NCBI GenBank assembly: GCA_958295665.1
Contig: OY282560.1
Location: 42,223,044-42,287,043 of the forward strand
Length of the DNA stretch: 64,000 nt
From: Tipula vernalis
Lineage: Eukaryota > Arthropoda > Insecta > Diptera > Tipulidae
Direction: 5' to 3'
The stretch's first letter is position 1. Each line of letters opens with the position of its first letter. The notes beneath the pieces were generated by a model that was not told the DNA's origin, did not search any database, and saw only the letters and a list, made by a program, of their open reading frames with translations. Shown one piece after another: positions 22,057-34,955 of the stretch. The position numbers and the translations under genes were made by a program.

Positions 22057-24190
22057 TCGGAGCACAATTGCAGATTTCGGATTTTTACAGCTCTGAATCG
22101 GCTGAGCTATAGTAAGGTGATTTTCTTCGAATCGATTTTTCCGTGAAATGAATGGAAATAATCAACCAATTTTAATGCGGTTTGGCAAAACAATTACAAG
22201 TCCCGAGACCTATCATTTGAGGTATCAAGAACCGCAATCGGAGCACAATTGCAGATTTCGGATTTTTACAGCTCTGAATCGGCTGAGCTATAGTAAGGTG
22301 ATTTTCTTCGAATCGAACTTTCTTCGAAATGTATGGTATAGCAAATTCAGGTTTCATGACCTATCATTTAAGGTGTCAAGAACCGCAATCGGAGCACAAT
22401 TGCAGATTTCGGATTTTTACAGCTCTGAATCGGCTGAGCTATAGTAAGGTGATTTTCTTCGAATCGATTTTTCTGTGAAATGTATGGAAATAATCAACCA
22501 ATTTTAATGCGGTTTGGCATAACAATTACAAGTCCCGAGACCTATCATTTGAGGTATCAAGAACCGCAATCGGAGCACAATTGCAGATTTCGGATTTTTA
22601 CAGCTCTGAATCGGCTGAGCTATAGTAAGGTGATTTTCTTCGAATCGAACTTTCTTCGAAATGTATGGTATAGCAATTACAGGTTTCATGACCTATCATT
22701 TAAGGTGTCAAGAACCGCAATCGGAGCACAATTGCAGATTTCGGATTTTTACAGCTCTGAATCGGCTGAGCTGTAAGGTGATTTTCTTCGAATCGAACTT
22801 TCTTCGAAATGTACGGTATAGCAATTACAGGTCTCGTGACCTATCATTTAAGGTATCAAGAACCGCAATCGGAGCACAATTGCAGATTTCGGATTTTTAC
22901 AGCTCTGAATCGGCTGAGCTATAGTAAGGTGATTTTCTTCGAATCGATTTTTCCGTGAAATGAATGGAAATAATCAACCAATTTTAATGCGGTTTGGCAT
23001 AACAATTACAAGTCCCGAGACCTATCATTTGAGGTATCAAGAACCGCAATCGGAGCACAATTGCAGATTTCGGATTTTTACAGCTCTGAATCGGCTGAGC
23101 TATAGTAAGGTGATTTTCTTCGAATCGAACTTTCTTCGAAATGTATGGTATAGCAATTACAGGTTTCATGACCTATCATTTAAGGTGTCAAGAACCGCAA
23201 TCGGAGCACAATTGCAGATTTCGGATTTTTACAGCTCTGAATCGGCTGAGCTGTAAGGTGATTTTCTTCGAATCGAACTTTCTTCGAAATGTACGGTATA
23301 GCAATTACAGGTCTCGTGACCTATCATTTAAGGTATCAAGAACCGCAATCGGAGCACAATTGCAGATTTCGGATTTTTACAGCTCTGAATCGGCTGAGCT
23401 ATAGTAAGGTGATTTTCTTCGAATCGATTTTTCCGTGAAATGAATGGAAATAATCAACCAATTTTAATGCGGTTTGGCAAAACAATTACAAGTCCCGAGA
23501 CCTATCATTTGAGGTATCAAGAACCGCAATCGGAGCACAATTGCAGATTTCGGATTTTTACAGCTCTGAATCGGCTGAGCTATAGTAAGGTGATTTTCTT
23601 CGAATCGAACTTTCTTCGAAATGTATGGTATAGCAATTACAGGTTTCATGACCTATCATTTAAGGTGTCAAGAACCGCAATCGGAGCACAATTGCAGATT
23701 TCGGATTTTTACAGCTCTGAATCGGCTGAGCTATAGTAAGGTGATTTTCTTCGAATCGATTTTTCTGTGAAATGTATGGAAATAATCAACCAATTTTAAT
23801 GCGGTTTGGCATAACAATTACAAGTCCCGAGACCTATCATTTGAGGTATCAAGAACCGCAATCGGAGCACAATTGCAGATTTCGGATTTTTACAGCTCTG
23901 AATCGGCTGAGCTGTAAGGTGATTTTCTTCGAATCGAACTTTCTTCGAAATGTACGGTATAGCAATTACAGGTCTCGTGACCTATCATTTAAGGTATCAA
24001 GAACCGCAATCGGAGCACAATTGCAGATTTCGGATTTTTACAGCTCTGAATCGGCTGAGCTATAGTAAGGTGATTTTCTTCGAATCGATTTTTCCGTGAA
24101 ATGAATGGAAATAATCAACCAATTTTAATGCGGTTTGGCAAAACAATTACAAGTCCCGAGACCTATCATTTGAGGTATCAAGAACCGCAA
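22057..24190 (+). repeat. Second copy of the 2,469-bp unit (first 1,805 bp conserved) plus D-B
   Basis: Map: 22057 B, 22238 C (tagged), 22389 A, 22570 C, 22721 D, 22869 Bi, 23050 C, 23201 D, 23349 B, 23530 C, 23681 A, 23862 D, 24010 B. The order matches the previous unit for 11 monomers, up to 23861. It then continues with D rather than C. One B has become the mosaic Bi. Confidence 0.92.
22869..23049 (+). repeat. Mosaic monomer Bi: B front with A-type gcataac
   Basis: It has ccgtgaaatgaatgg, as in B, with gcataac, as in A, and is the reciprocal of Ak. The equivalent monomer in the neighbouring tandem copy (20400) is ordinary B. The change therefore arose after the 2,469-bp duplication, by conversion or by a point mutation a to t. 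Confidence 0.85.
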
Positions 24191-27100
24191 TCGGAGCACA
24201 ATTGCAGATTTCGGATTTTTACAGCTCTGAATCGGCTGAGCTATAGTAAGGTGATTTTCTTCGAATCGATTTTTCCGTGAAATGAATGGAAATAATCAAC
24301 CAAATTTAATGCGGTTTGGCAAAACAATTACAAGTCCCGAGACCTATCATTTGAGGTATCAAGAACCGCAATCGGAGCACAATTGCAGATTTCGGATTTT
24401 TACAGCTCTGAATCGGCTGAGCTATAGTAAGGTGATTTTCTTCGAATCGAACTTTCTTCGAAATGTATGGTATAGCAATTACAGGTTTCATGACCTATCA
24501 TTTAAGGTGTCAAGAACCGCAATCGGAGCACAATTGCAGATTTCGGATTTTTACAGCTCTGAATCGGCTGAGCTGTAAGGTGATTTTCTTCGAATCGAAC
24601 TTTCTTCGAAATGTACGGTATAGCAATTACAGGTCTCGTGACCTATCATTTAAGGTATCAAGAACCGCAATCGGAGCACAATTGCAGATTTCGGATTTTT
24701 ACAGCTCTGAATCGGCTGAGCTATAGTAAGGTGATTTTCTTCGAATCGATTTTTCCGTGAAATGAATGGAAATAATCAACCAATTTTAATGCGGTTTGGC
24801 AAAACAATTACAAGTCCCGAGACCTATCATTTGAGGTATCAAGAACCGCAATCGGAGCACAATTGCAGATTTCGGATTTTTACAGCTCTGAATCGGCTGA
24901 GCTATAGTAAGGTGATTTTCTTCGAATCGAACTTTCTTCGAAATGTATGGTATAGCAATTACAGGTTTCATGACCTATCATTTAAGGTGTCAAGAACCGC
25001 AATCGGAGCACAATTGCAGATTTCGGATTTTTACAGCTCTGAATCGGCTGAGCTATAGTAAGGTGATTTTCTTCGAATCGATTTTTCCGTGAAATGAATG
25101 GAAATAATCAACCAATTTTAATGCGGTTTGGCAAAACAATTACAAGTCCCGAGACCTATCATTTGAGGTATCAAGAACCGCAATCGGAGCACAATTGCAG
25201 ATTTCGGATTTTTACAGCTCTGAATCGGCTGAGCTGTAAGGTGATTTTCTTCGAATCGAACTTTCTTCGAAATGTACGGTATAGCAATTACAGGTCTCGT
25301 GACCTATCATTTAAGGTATCAAGAACCGCAATCGGAGCACAATTGCAGATTTCGGATTTTTACAGCTCTGAATCGGCTGAGCTATAGTAAGGTGATTTTC
25401 TTCGAATCGATTTTTCTGTGAAATGTATGGAAATAATCAACCAATTTTAATGCGGTTTGGCATAACAATTACAAGTCCCGAGACCTATCATTTGAGGTAT
25501 CAAGAACCGCAATCGGAGCACAATTGCAGATTTCGGATTTTTACAGCTCTGAATCGGCTGAGCTATAGTAAGGTGATTTTCTTCGAATCGATTTTTCTGT
25601 GAAATGTATGGAAATAATCAACCAATTTTAATGCGGTTTGGCATAACAATTACAAGTCCCGAGACCTATCATTTGAGGTATCAAGAACCGCAATCGGAGC
25701 ACAATTGCAGATTTCGGATTTTTACAGCTCTGAATCGGCTGAGCTATAGTAAGGTGATTTTCTTCGAATCGATTTTTCCGTGAAATGAATGGAAATAATC
25801 AACCAATTTTAATGCGGTTTGGCAAAACAATTACAAGTCCCGAGACCTATCATTTGAGGTATCAAGAACCGCAATCGGAGCACAATTGCAGATTTCGGAT
25901 TTTTACAGCTCTGAATCGGCTGAGCTATAGTAAGGTGATTTTCTTCGAATCGAACTTTCTTCGAAATGTATGGTATAGCAATTACAGGTTTCATGACCTA
26001 TCATTTAAGGTGTCAAGAACCGCAATCGGAGCACAATTGCAGATTTCGGATTTTTACAGCTCTGAATCGGCTGAGCTGTAAGGTGATTTTCTTCGAATCG
26101 AACTTTCTTCGAAATGTACGGTATAGCAATTACAGGTCTCGTGACCTATCATTTAAGGTATCAAGAACCGCAATCGGAGCACAATTGCAGATTTCGGATT
26201 TTTACAGCTCTGAATCGGCTGAGCTATAGTAAGGTGATTTTCTTCGAATCGATTTTTCCGTGAAATGAATGGAAATAATCAACCAATTTTAATGCGGTTT
26301 GGCAAAACAATTACAAGTCCCGAGACCTATCATTTGAGGTATCAAGAACCGCAATCGGAGCACAATTGCAGATTTCGGATTTTTACAGCTCTGAATCGGC
26401 TGAGCTATAGTAAGGTGATTTTCTTCGAATCGAACTTTCTTCGAAATGTATGGTATAGCAATTACAGGTTTCATGACCTATCATTTAAGGTGTCAAGAAC
26501 CGCAATCGGAGCACAATTGCAGATTTCGGATTTTTACAGCTCTGAATCGGCTGAGCTGTAAGGTGATTTTCTTCGAATCGAACTTTCTTCGAAATGTACG
26601 GTATAGCAATTACAGGTCTCGTGACCTATCATTTAAGGTATCAAGAACCGCAATCGGAGCACAATTGCAGATTTCGGATTTTTACAGCTCTGAATCGGCT
26701 GAGCTATAGTAAGGTGATTTTCTTCGAATCGATTTTTCCGTGAAATGAATGGAAATAATCAACCAATTTTAATGCGGTTTGGCAAAACAATTACAAGTCC
26801 CGAGACCTATCATTTGAGGTATCAAGAACCGCAATCGGAGCACAATTGCAGATTTCGGATTTTTACAGCTCTGAATCGGCTGAGCTATAGTAAGGTGATT
26901 TTCTTCGAATCGAACTTTCTTCGAAATGTATGGTATAGCAATTACAGGTTTCATGACCTATCATTTAAGGTGTCAAGAACCGCAATCGGAGCACAATTGC
27001 AGATTTCGGATTTTTACAGCTCTGAATCGGCTGAGCTATAGTAAGGTGATTTTCTTCGAATCGATTTTTCTGTGAAATGTATGGAAATAATCAACCAATT

Positions 27101-27347
27101 TTAATGCGGTTTGGCATAACAATTACAAGTCCCGAGACCTATCATTTGAGGTATCAAGAACCGCAATCGGAGCACAATTGCAGATTTCGGATTTTTACAG
27201 TTTTGAATCGGCTGAGCTATAGTAAGGTGATTTTCTTCGAATCGATTTTTCCGTGAAATGAATGGAAATAATCAACCAATTTTAATGCGGTTTGGCAAAA
27301 CAATTACAAGTCCCGAGACCTATCATTTGAGGTATCAAGAACCGCAA
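24191..27347 (+). repeat. Array segment: 1,503-bp Bn block, then 480-bp B-C-D trimers
   Basis: Map: 24191 Bn, 24372 C, 24523 D, 24671 B, 24852 C, 25003 B, 25184 D, 25332 A, 25513 A, 25694 B, 25875 C, 26026 D, 26174 B, 26355 C, 26506 D, 26654 B, 26835 C, 26986 A, 27167 B. The run Bn, C, D, B, C, B, D, A, A (24191-25693) recurs at 35831 and 41577. From 25694 the period is 480 bp (B, C, D). The B at 27167 has a private acagttttgaatc. Confidence 0.92.
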
Positions 27348-29686
27348 TCGGAGCACAATTGCAGATTTCGGATTTTTACAGCTCTGAATCGGCTGAGCTA
27401 TAGTAAGGTGATTTTCTTCGAATCGATTTTTCCGTGAAATGAATGGAAATAATCAACCAATTTTAATGCGGTTTGGCAAAACAATTACAAGTCCCGAGAC
27501 CTATCATTTGAGGTATCAAGAACCGCAATCGGAGCACAATTGCAGATTTCGGATTTTTACAGCTCTGAATCGGCTGAGCTATAGTAAGGTGATTTTCTTC
27601 GAATCGAACTTTCTTCGAAATGTATGGTATAGCAATTACAGGTTTCATGACCTATCATTTAAGGTGTCAAGAACCGCAATCGGAGCACAATTGCAGATTT
27701 CGGATTTTTACAGCTCTGAATCGGCTGAGCTATAGTAAGGTGATTTTCTTCGAATCGATTTTTCTGTGAAATGTATGGAAATAATCAACCAATTTTAATG
27801 CGGTTTGGCAAAACAATTACAAGTCCCGAGACCTATCATTTGAGGTATCAAGAACCGCAATCGGAGCACAATTGCAGATTTCGGATTTTTACAGCTCTGA
27901 ATCGGCTGAGCTATAGTAAGGTGATTTTCTTCGAATCGATTTTTCCGTGAAATGAATGGAAATAATCAACCAATTTTAATGCGGTTTGGCAAAACAATTA
28001 CAAGTCCCGAGACCTATCATTTGAGGTATCAAGAACCGCAATCGGAGCACAATTGCAGATTTCGGATTTTTACAGCTCTGAATCGGCTGAGCTGTAAGGT
28101 GATTTTCTTCGAATCGAACTTTCTTCGAAATGTACGGTATAGCAATTACAGGTCTCGTGACCTATCATTTAAGGTATCAAGAACCGCAATCGGAGCACAA
28201 TTGCAGATTTCGGATTTTTACAGCTCTGAATCGGCTGAGCTATAGTAAGGTGATTTTCTTCGAATCGATTTTTCCGTGAAATGAATGGAAATAATCAACC
28301 AATTTTAATGCGGTTTGGCAAAACAATTACAAGTCCCGAGACCTATCATTTGAGGTATCAAGAACCGCAATCGGAGCACAATTGCAGATTTCGGATTTTT
28401 ACAGCTCTGAATCGGCTGAGCTGTAAGGTGATTTTCTTCGAATCGAACTTTCTTCGAAATGTACGGTATAGCAATTACAGGTCTCATGACCTATCATTTA
28501 AGGTATCAAGAACCGCAATCGGAGCACAATTGCAGATTTCGGATTTTTACAGCTCTGAATCGGCTGAGCTATAGTAAGGTGATTTTCTTCGAATCGATTT
28601 TTCCGTGAAATGAATGGAAATAATCAACCAATTTTAATGCGGTTTGGCAAAACAATTACAAGTCCCGAGACCTATCATTTGAGGTATCAAGAACCGCAAT
28701 CGGAGCACAATTGCAGATTTCGGATTTTTACAGCTCTGAATCGGCTGAGCTGTAAGGTGATTTTCTTCGAATCGAACTTTCTTCGAAATGTACGGTATAG
28801 CAATTACAGGTCTCGTGACCTATCATTTAAGGTATCAAGAACCGCAATCGGACCACAATTGCAGATTTCGGATTTTTACAGCTCTGAATCGGCTGAGCTA
28901 TAGTAAGGTGATTTTCTTCGAATCGATTTTTCCGTGAAATGAATGGAAATAATCAACCAATTTTAATGCGGTTTGGCAAAACAATTACAAGTCCCGAGAC
29001 CTATCATTTGAGGTATCAAGAACCGCAATCGGAGCACAATTGCAGATTTCGGATTTTTACAGCTCTGAATCGGCTGAGCTATAGTAAGGTGATTTTCTTC
29101 GAATCGATTTTTCTGTGAAATGTATGGAAATAATCAACCAATTTTAATGCGGTTTGGCATAACAATTACAAGTCCCGAGACCTATCATTTGAGGTATCAA
29201 GAACCGCAATCGGAGCACAATTGCAGATTTCGGATTTTTACAGCTCTGAATCGGCTGAGCTGTAAGGTGATTTTCTTCGAATCGAACTTTCTTCGAAATG
29301 TACGGTATAGCAATTACAGGTCTCGTGACCTATCATTTAAGGTATCAAGAACCGCAATCGGAGCACAATTGCAGATTTCGGATTTTTACAGCTCTGAATC
29401 GGCTGAGCTATAGTAAGGTGATTTTCTTCGAATCGATTTTTCTGTGAAATGTATGGAAATAATCAACCAATTTTAATGCGGTTTGGCAAAACAATTACAA
29501 GTCCCGAGACCTATCATTTGAGGTATCAAGAACCGCAATCGGAGCACAATTGCAGATTTCGGATTTTTACAGCTCTGAATCGGCTGAGCTGTAAGGTGAT
29601 TTTCTTCGAATCGAACTTTCTTCGAAATGTACGGTATAGCAATTACAGGTCTCGTGACCTATCATTTAAGGTATCAAGAACCGCAA
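27348..29686 (+). repeat. 2,339-bp 14-monomer block, copy 2 of 2
   Basis: Map: 27348 B, 27529 C, 27680 Ak, 27861 B, 28042 D, 28190 B, 28371 D, 28519 B, 28700 D, 28848 B, 29029 A, 29210 D, 29358 Ak, 29539 D. The order and length equal those of 16226-18564. Private changes are ctcatgac in D 28371 (a CpG change) and tcggaccac at the start of B 28848. Confidence 0.92.
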
Positions 29687-31222
29687 TCGGAGCACAATTG
29701 CAGATTTCGGATTTTTACAGCTCTGAATCGGCTGAGCTATAGTAAGGTGATTTTCTTCGAATCGATTTTTCTGTGAAATGTATGGAAATAATCAACCAAT
29801 TTTAATGCGGTTTGGCATAACAATTACAAGTCCCGAGACCTATCATTTGAGGTATCAAGAACCGCAATCGGAGCACAATTGCAGATTTCGGATTTTTACA
29901 GCTCTGAATCGGCTGAGCTATAGTAAGGTGATTTTCTTCGAATCGATTTTTCCGTGAAATGAATGGAAATAATCAACCAATTTTAATGCGGTTTGGCAAA
30001 ACAATTACAAGTCCCGAGACCTATCATTTGAGGTATCAAGAACCGCAATCGGAGCACAATTGCAGATTTCGGATTTTTACAGCTCTGAATCGGCTGAGCT
30101 ATAGTAAGGTGATTTTCTTCGAATCGAACTTTCTTCGAAATGTATGGTATAGCAATTACAGGTTTCATGACCTATCATTTAAGGTGTCAAGAACCGCAAT
30201 CGGAGCACAATTGCAGATTTCGGATTTTTACAGCTCTGAATCGGCTGAGCTATAGTAAGGTGATTTTCTTCGAATCGATTTTTCTGTGAAATGTATGGAA
30301 ATAATCAACCAATTTTAATGCGGTTTGGCATAACAATTACAAGTCCCGAGACCTATCATTTGAGGTATCAAGAACCGCAATCGGAGCACAATTGCAGATT
30401 TCGGATTTTTACAGCTCTGAATCGGCTGAGCTGTAAGGTGATTTTCTTCGAATCGAACTTTCTTCGAAATGTACGGTATAGCAATTACAGGTCTCGTGAC
30501 CTATCATTTAAGGTATCAAGAACCGCAATCGGAGCACAATTGCAGATTTCGGATTTTTACAGCTCTGAATCGGCTGAGCTATAGTAAGGTGATTTTCTTC
30601 GAATCGATTTTTCCGTGAAATGAATGGAAATAATCAACCAATTTTAATGCGGTTTGGCAAAACAATTACAAGTCCCGAGACCTATCATTTGAGGTATCAA
30701 GAACCGCAATCGGAGCACAATTGCAGATTTCGGATTTTTACAGCTCTGAATCGGCTGAGCTATAGTAAGGTGATTTTCTTCGAATCGAACTTTCTTCGAA
30801 ATGTATGGTATAGCAATTACAGGTTTCATGACCTATCATTTAAGGTGTCAAGAACCGCAATCGGAGCACAATTGCAGATTTCGGATTTTTACAGCTCTGA
30901 ATCGGCTGAGCTATAGTAAGGTGATTTTCTTCGAATCGATTTTTCTGTGAAATGTATGGAAATAATCAACCAATTTTAATGCGGTTTGGCAAAACAATTA
31001 CAAGTCCCGAGACCTATCATTTGAGGTATCAAGAACCGCAATCGGAGCACAATTGCAGATTTCGGATTTTTACAGCTCTGAATCGGCTGAGCTATAGTAA
31101 GGTGATTTTCTTCGAATCGATTTTTCTGTGAAATGTATGGAAATAATCAACCAATTTTAATGCGGTTTGGCATAACAATTACAAGTCCCGAGACCTATCA
31201 TTTGAGGTATCAAGAACCGCAA
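29687..31222 (+). repeat. Linker segment A-B-C-A-D-B-C-Ak-A
   Basis: Map: 29687 A, 29868 B, 30049 C, 30200 A, 30381 D, 30529 B, 30710 C, 30861 Ak, 31042 A. It leads straight into the second gaattgg-tagged block. From 30861 to 31765 there are five consecutive long monomers, the longest such run in the window. Confidence 0.92.
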
Positions 31223-32758
31223 TCGGAGCACAATTGCAGATTTCGGATTTTTACAGCTCTGAATTGGCTGAGCTATAGTAAGGTGATTTTCTTCGAATCG
31301 ATTTTTCCGTGAAATGAATGGAAATAATCAACCAATTTTAATGCGGTTTGGCAAAACAATTACAAGTCCCGAGACCTATCATTTGAGGTATCAAGAACCG
31401 CAATCGGAGCACAATTGCAGATTTCGGATTTTTACAGCTCTGAATCGGCTGAGCTATAGTAAGGTGATTTTCTTCGAATCGATTTTTCTGTGAAATGTAT
31501 GGAAATAATCAACCAATTTTAATGCGGTTTGGCATAACAATTACAAGTCCCGAGACCTATCATTTGAGGTATCAAGAACCGCAATCGGAGCACAATTGCA
31601 GATTTCGGATTTTTACAGCTCTGAATCGGCTGAGCTATAGTAAGGTGATTTTCTTCGAATCGATTTTTCCGTGAAATGAATGGAAATAATCAACCAATTT
31701 TAATGCGGTTTGGCAAAACAATTACAAGTCCCGAGACCTATCATTTGAGGTATCAAGAACCGCAATCGGAGCACAATTGCAGATTTCGGATTTTTACAGC
31801 TCTGAATCGGCTGAGCTATAGTAAGGTGATTTTCTTCGAATCGAACTTTCTTCGAAATGTATGGTATAGCAATTACAGGTTTCATGACCTATCATTTAAG
31901 GTGTCAAGAACCGCAATCGGAGCACAATTGCAGATTTCGGATTTTTACAGCTCTGAATCGGCTGAGCTATAGTAAGGTGATTTTCTTCGAATCGATTTTT
32001 CTGTGAAATGTATGGAAATAATCAACCAATTTTAATGCGGTTTGGCATAACAATTACAAGTCCCGAGACCTATCATTTGAGGTATCAAGAACCGCAATCG
32101 GAGCACAATTGCAGATTTCGGATTTTTACAGCTCTGAATCGGCTGAGCTATAGTAAGGTGATTTTCTTCGAATCGATTTTTCCGTGAAATGAATGGAAAT
32201 AATCAACCAAATTTAATGCGGTTTGGCAAAACAATTACAAGTCCCGAGACCTATCATTTGAGGTATCAAGAACCGCAATCGGAGCACAATTGCAGATTTC
32301 GGATTTTTACAGCTCTGAATCGGCTGAGCTATAGTAAGGTGATTTTCTTCGAATCGAACTTTCTTCGAAATGTATGGTATAGCAATTACAGGTTTCATGA
32401 CCTATCATTTAAGGTGTCAAGAACCGCAATCGGAGCACAATTGCAGATTTCGGATTTTTACAGCTCTGAATCGGCTGAGCTGTAAGGTGATTTTCTTCGA
32501 ATCGAACTTTCTTCGAAATGTACGGTATAGCAATTACAGGTCTCGTGACCTATCATTTAAGGTATCAAGAACCGCAATCGGAGCACAATTGCAGATTTCG
32601 GATTTTTACAGCTCTGAATCGGCTGAGCTATAGTAAGGTGATTTTCTTCGAATCGATTTTTCCGTGAAATGAATGGAAATAATCAACCAATTTTAATGCG
32701 GTTTGGCAAAACAATTACAAGTCCCGAGACCTATCATTTGAGGTATCAAGAACCGCAA
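31223..32758 (+). repeat. 1,536-bp nine-monomer block, copy 2 of 4
   Basis: Map: 31223 B (gaattgg tag), 31404 A, 31585 B, 31766 C, 31917 A, 32098 Bn, 32279 C, 32430 D, 32578 B. It has the same order and tag as at 7676, 34956 and 40702. After it this copy continues with Dl, where the other three continue with C. Confidence 0.92.
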
Positions 32759-34955
32759 TCGGAGCACAATTGCAGATTTCGGATTTTTACAGCTCTGAAT
32801 CGGCTGAGCTATAGTAAGGTGATTTTCTTCGAATCGAACTTTCTTCGAAATGTACGGTATAGCAATTACAGGTCTCGTGACCTATCATTTAAGGTATCAA
32901 GAACCGCAATCGGAGCACAATTGCAGATTTCGGATTTTTACAGCTCTGAATCGGCTGAGCTATAGTAAGGTGATTTTCTTCGAATCGATTTTTCTGTGAA
33001 ATGTATGGAAATAATCAACCAATTTTAATGCGGTTTGGCATAACAATTACAAGTCCCGAGACCTATCATTTGAGGTATCAAGAACCGCAATCGGAGCACA
33101 ATTGCAGATTTCGGATTTTTACAGCTCTGAATCGGCTGAGCTATAGTAAGGTGATTTTCTTCGAATCGATTTTTCTGTGAAATGTATGGAAATAATCAAC
33201 CAATTTTAATGCGGTTTGGCATAACAATTACAAGTCCCGAGACCTATCATTTGAGGTATCAAGAACCGCAATCGGAGCACAATTGCAGATTTCGGATTTT
33301 TACAGCTCTGAATCGGCTGAGCTATAGTAAGGTGATTTTCTTCGAATCGATTTTTCTGTGAAATGTATGGAAATAATCAACCAATTTTAATGCGGTTTGG
33401 CAAAACAATTACAAGTCCCGAGACCTATCATTTGAGGTATCAAGAACCGCAATCGGAGCACAATTGCAGATTTCGGATTTTTACAGCTCTGAATCGGCTG
33501 AGCTATAGTAAGGTGATTTTCTTCGAATCGAACTTTCTTCGAAATGTATGGTATAGCAATTACAGGTTTCATGACCTATCATTTAAGGTGTCAAGAACCG
33601 CAATCGGAGCACAATTGCAGATTTCGGATTTTTACAGCTCTGAATCGGCTGAGCTATAGTAAGGTGATTTTCTTCGAATCGATTTTTCTGTGAAATGTAT
33701 GGAAATAATCAACCAATTTTAATGCGGTTTGGCATAACAATTACAAGTCCCGAGACCTATCATTTGAGGTATCAAGAACCGCAATCGGAGCACAATTGCA
33801 GATTTCGGATTTTTACAGCTCTGAATCGGCTGAGCTGTAAGGTGATTTTCTTCGAATCGAACTTTCTTCGAAATGTACGGTATAGCAATTACAGGTCTTG
33901 TGACCTATCATTTAAGGTATCAAGAACCGCAATCGGAGCACAATTGCAGATTTCGGATTTTTACAGCTCTGAATCGGCTGAGCTATAGTAAGGTGATTTT
34001 CTTCGAATCGATTTTTCTGTGAAATGTATGGAAATAATCAACCAATTTTAATGCGGTTTGGCATAACAATTACAAGTCCCGAGACCTATCATTTGAGGTA
34101 TCAAGAACCGCAATCGGAGCACAATTGCAGATTTCGGATTTTTACAGCTCTGAATCGGCTGAGCTATAGTAAGGTGATTTTCTTCGAATCGATTTTTCTG
34201 TGAAATGTATGGAAATAATCAACCAATTTTAATGCGGTTTGGCATAACAATTACAAGTCCCGAGACCTATCATTTGAGGTATCAAGAACCGCAATCGGAG
34301 CACAATTGCAGATTTCGGATTTTTACAGCTCTGAATCGGCTGAGCTATAGTAAGGTGATTTTCTTCGAATCGATTTTTCCGTGAAATGAATGGAAATAAT
34401 CAACCAATTTTAATGCGGTTTGGCAAAACAATTACAAGTCCCGAGACCTATCATTTGAGGTATCAAGAACCGCAATCGGAGCACAATTGCAGATTTCGGA
34501 TTTTTACAGCTCTGAATCGGCTGAGCTATAGTAAGGTGATTTTCTTCGAATCGAACTTTCTTCGAAATGTATGGTATAGCAATTACAGGTTTCATGACCT
34601 ATCATTTAAGGTGTCAAGAACCGCAATCGGAGCACAATTGCAGATTTCGGATTTTTACAGCTCTGAATCGGCTGAGCTATAGTAAGGTGATTTTCTTCGA
34701 ATCGATTTTTCTGTGAAATGTATGGAAATAATCAACCAATTTTAATGCGGTTTGGCATAACAATTACAAGTCCCGAGACCTATCATTTGAGGTATCAAGA
34801 ACCGCAATCGGAGCACAATTGCAGATTTCGGATTTTTACAGCTCTGAATCGGCTGAGCTGTAAGGTGATTTTCTTCGAATCGAACTTTCTTCGAAATGTA
34901 CGGTATAGCAATTACAGGTCTCGTGACCTATCATTTAAGGTATCAAGAACCGCAA
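32759..34955 (+). repeat. Array segment with runs of A monomers
   Basis: Map: 32759 Dl, 32910 A, 33091 A, 33272 Ak, 33453 C, 33604 A, 33785 D, 33933 A, 34114 A, 34295 B, 34476 C, 34627 A, 34808 D. The D at 33785 has a private cttgtgac (a CpG change). Tandem A-A pairs at 32910/33091 and 33933/34114 resemble those at 25332, 36972 and 42718. Confidence 0.92.
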
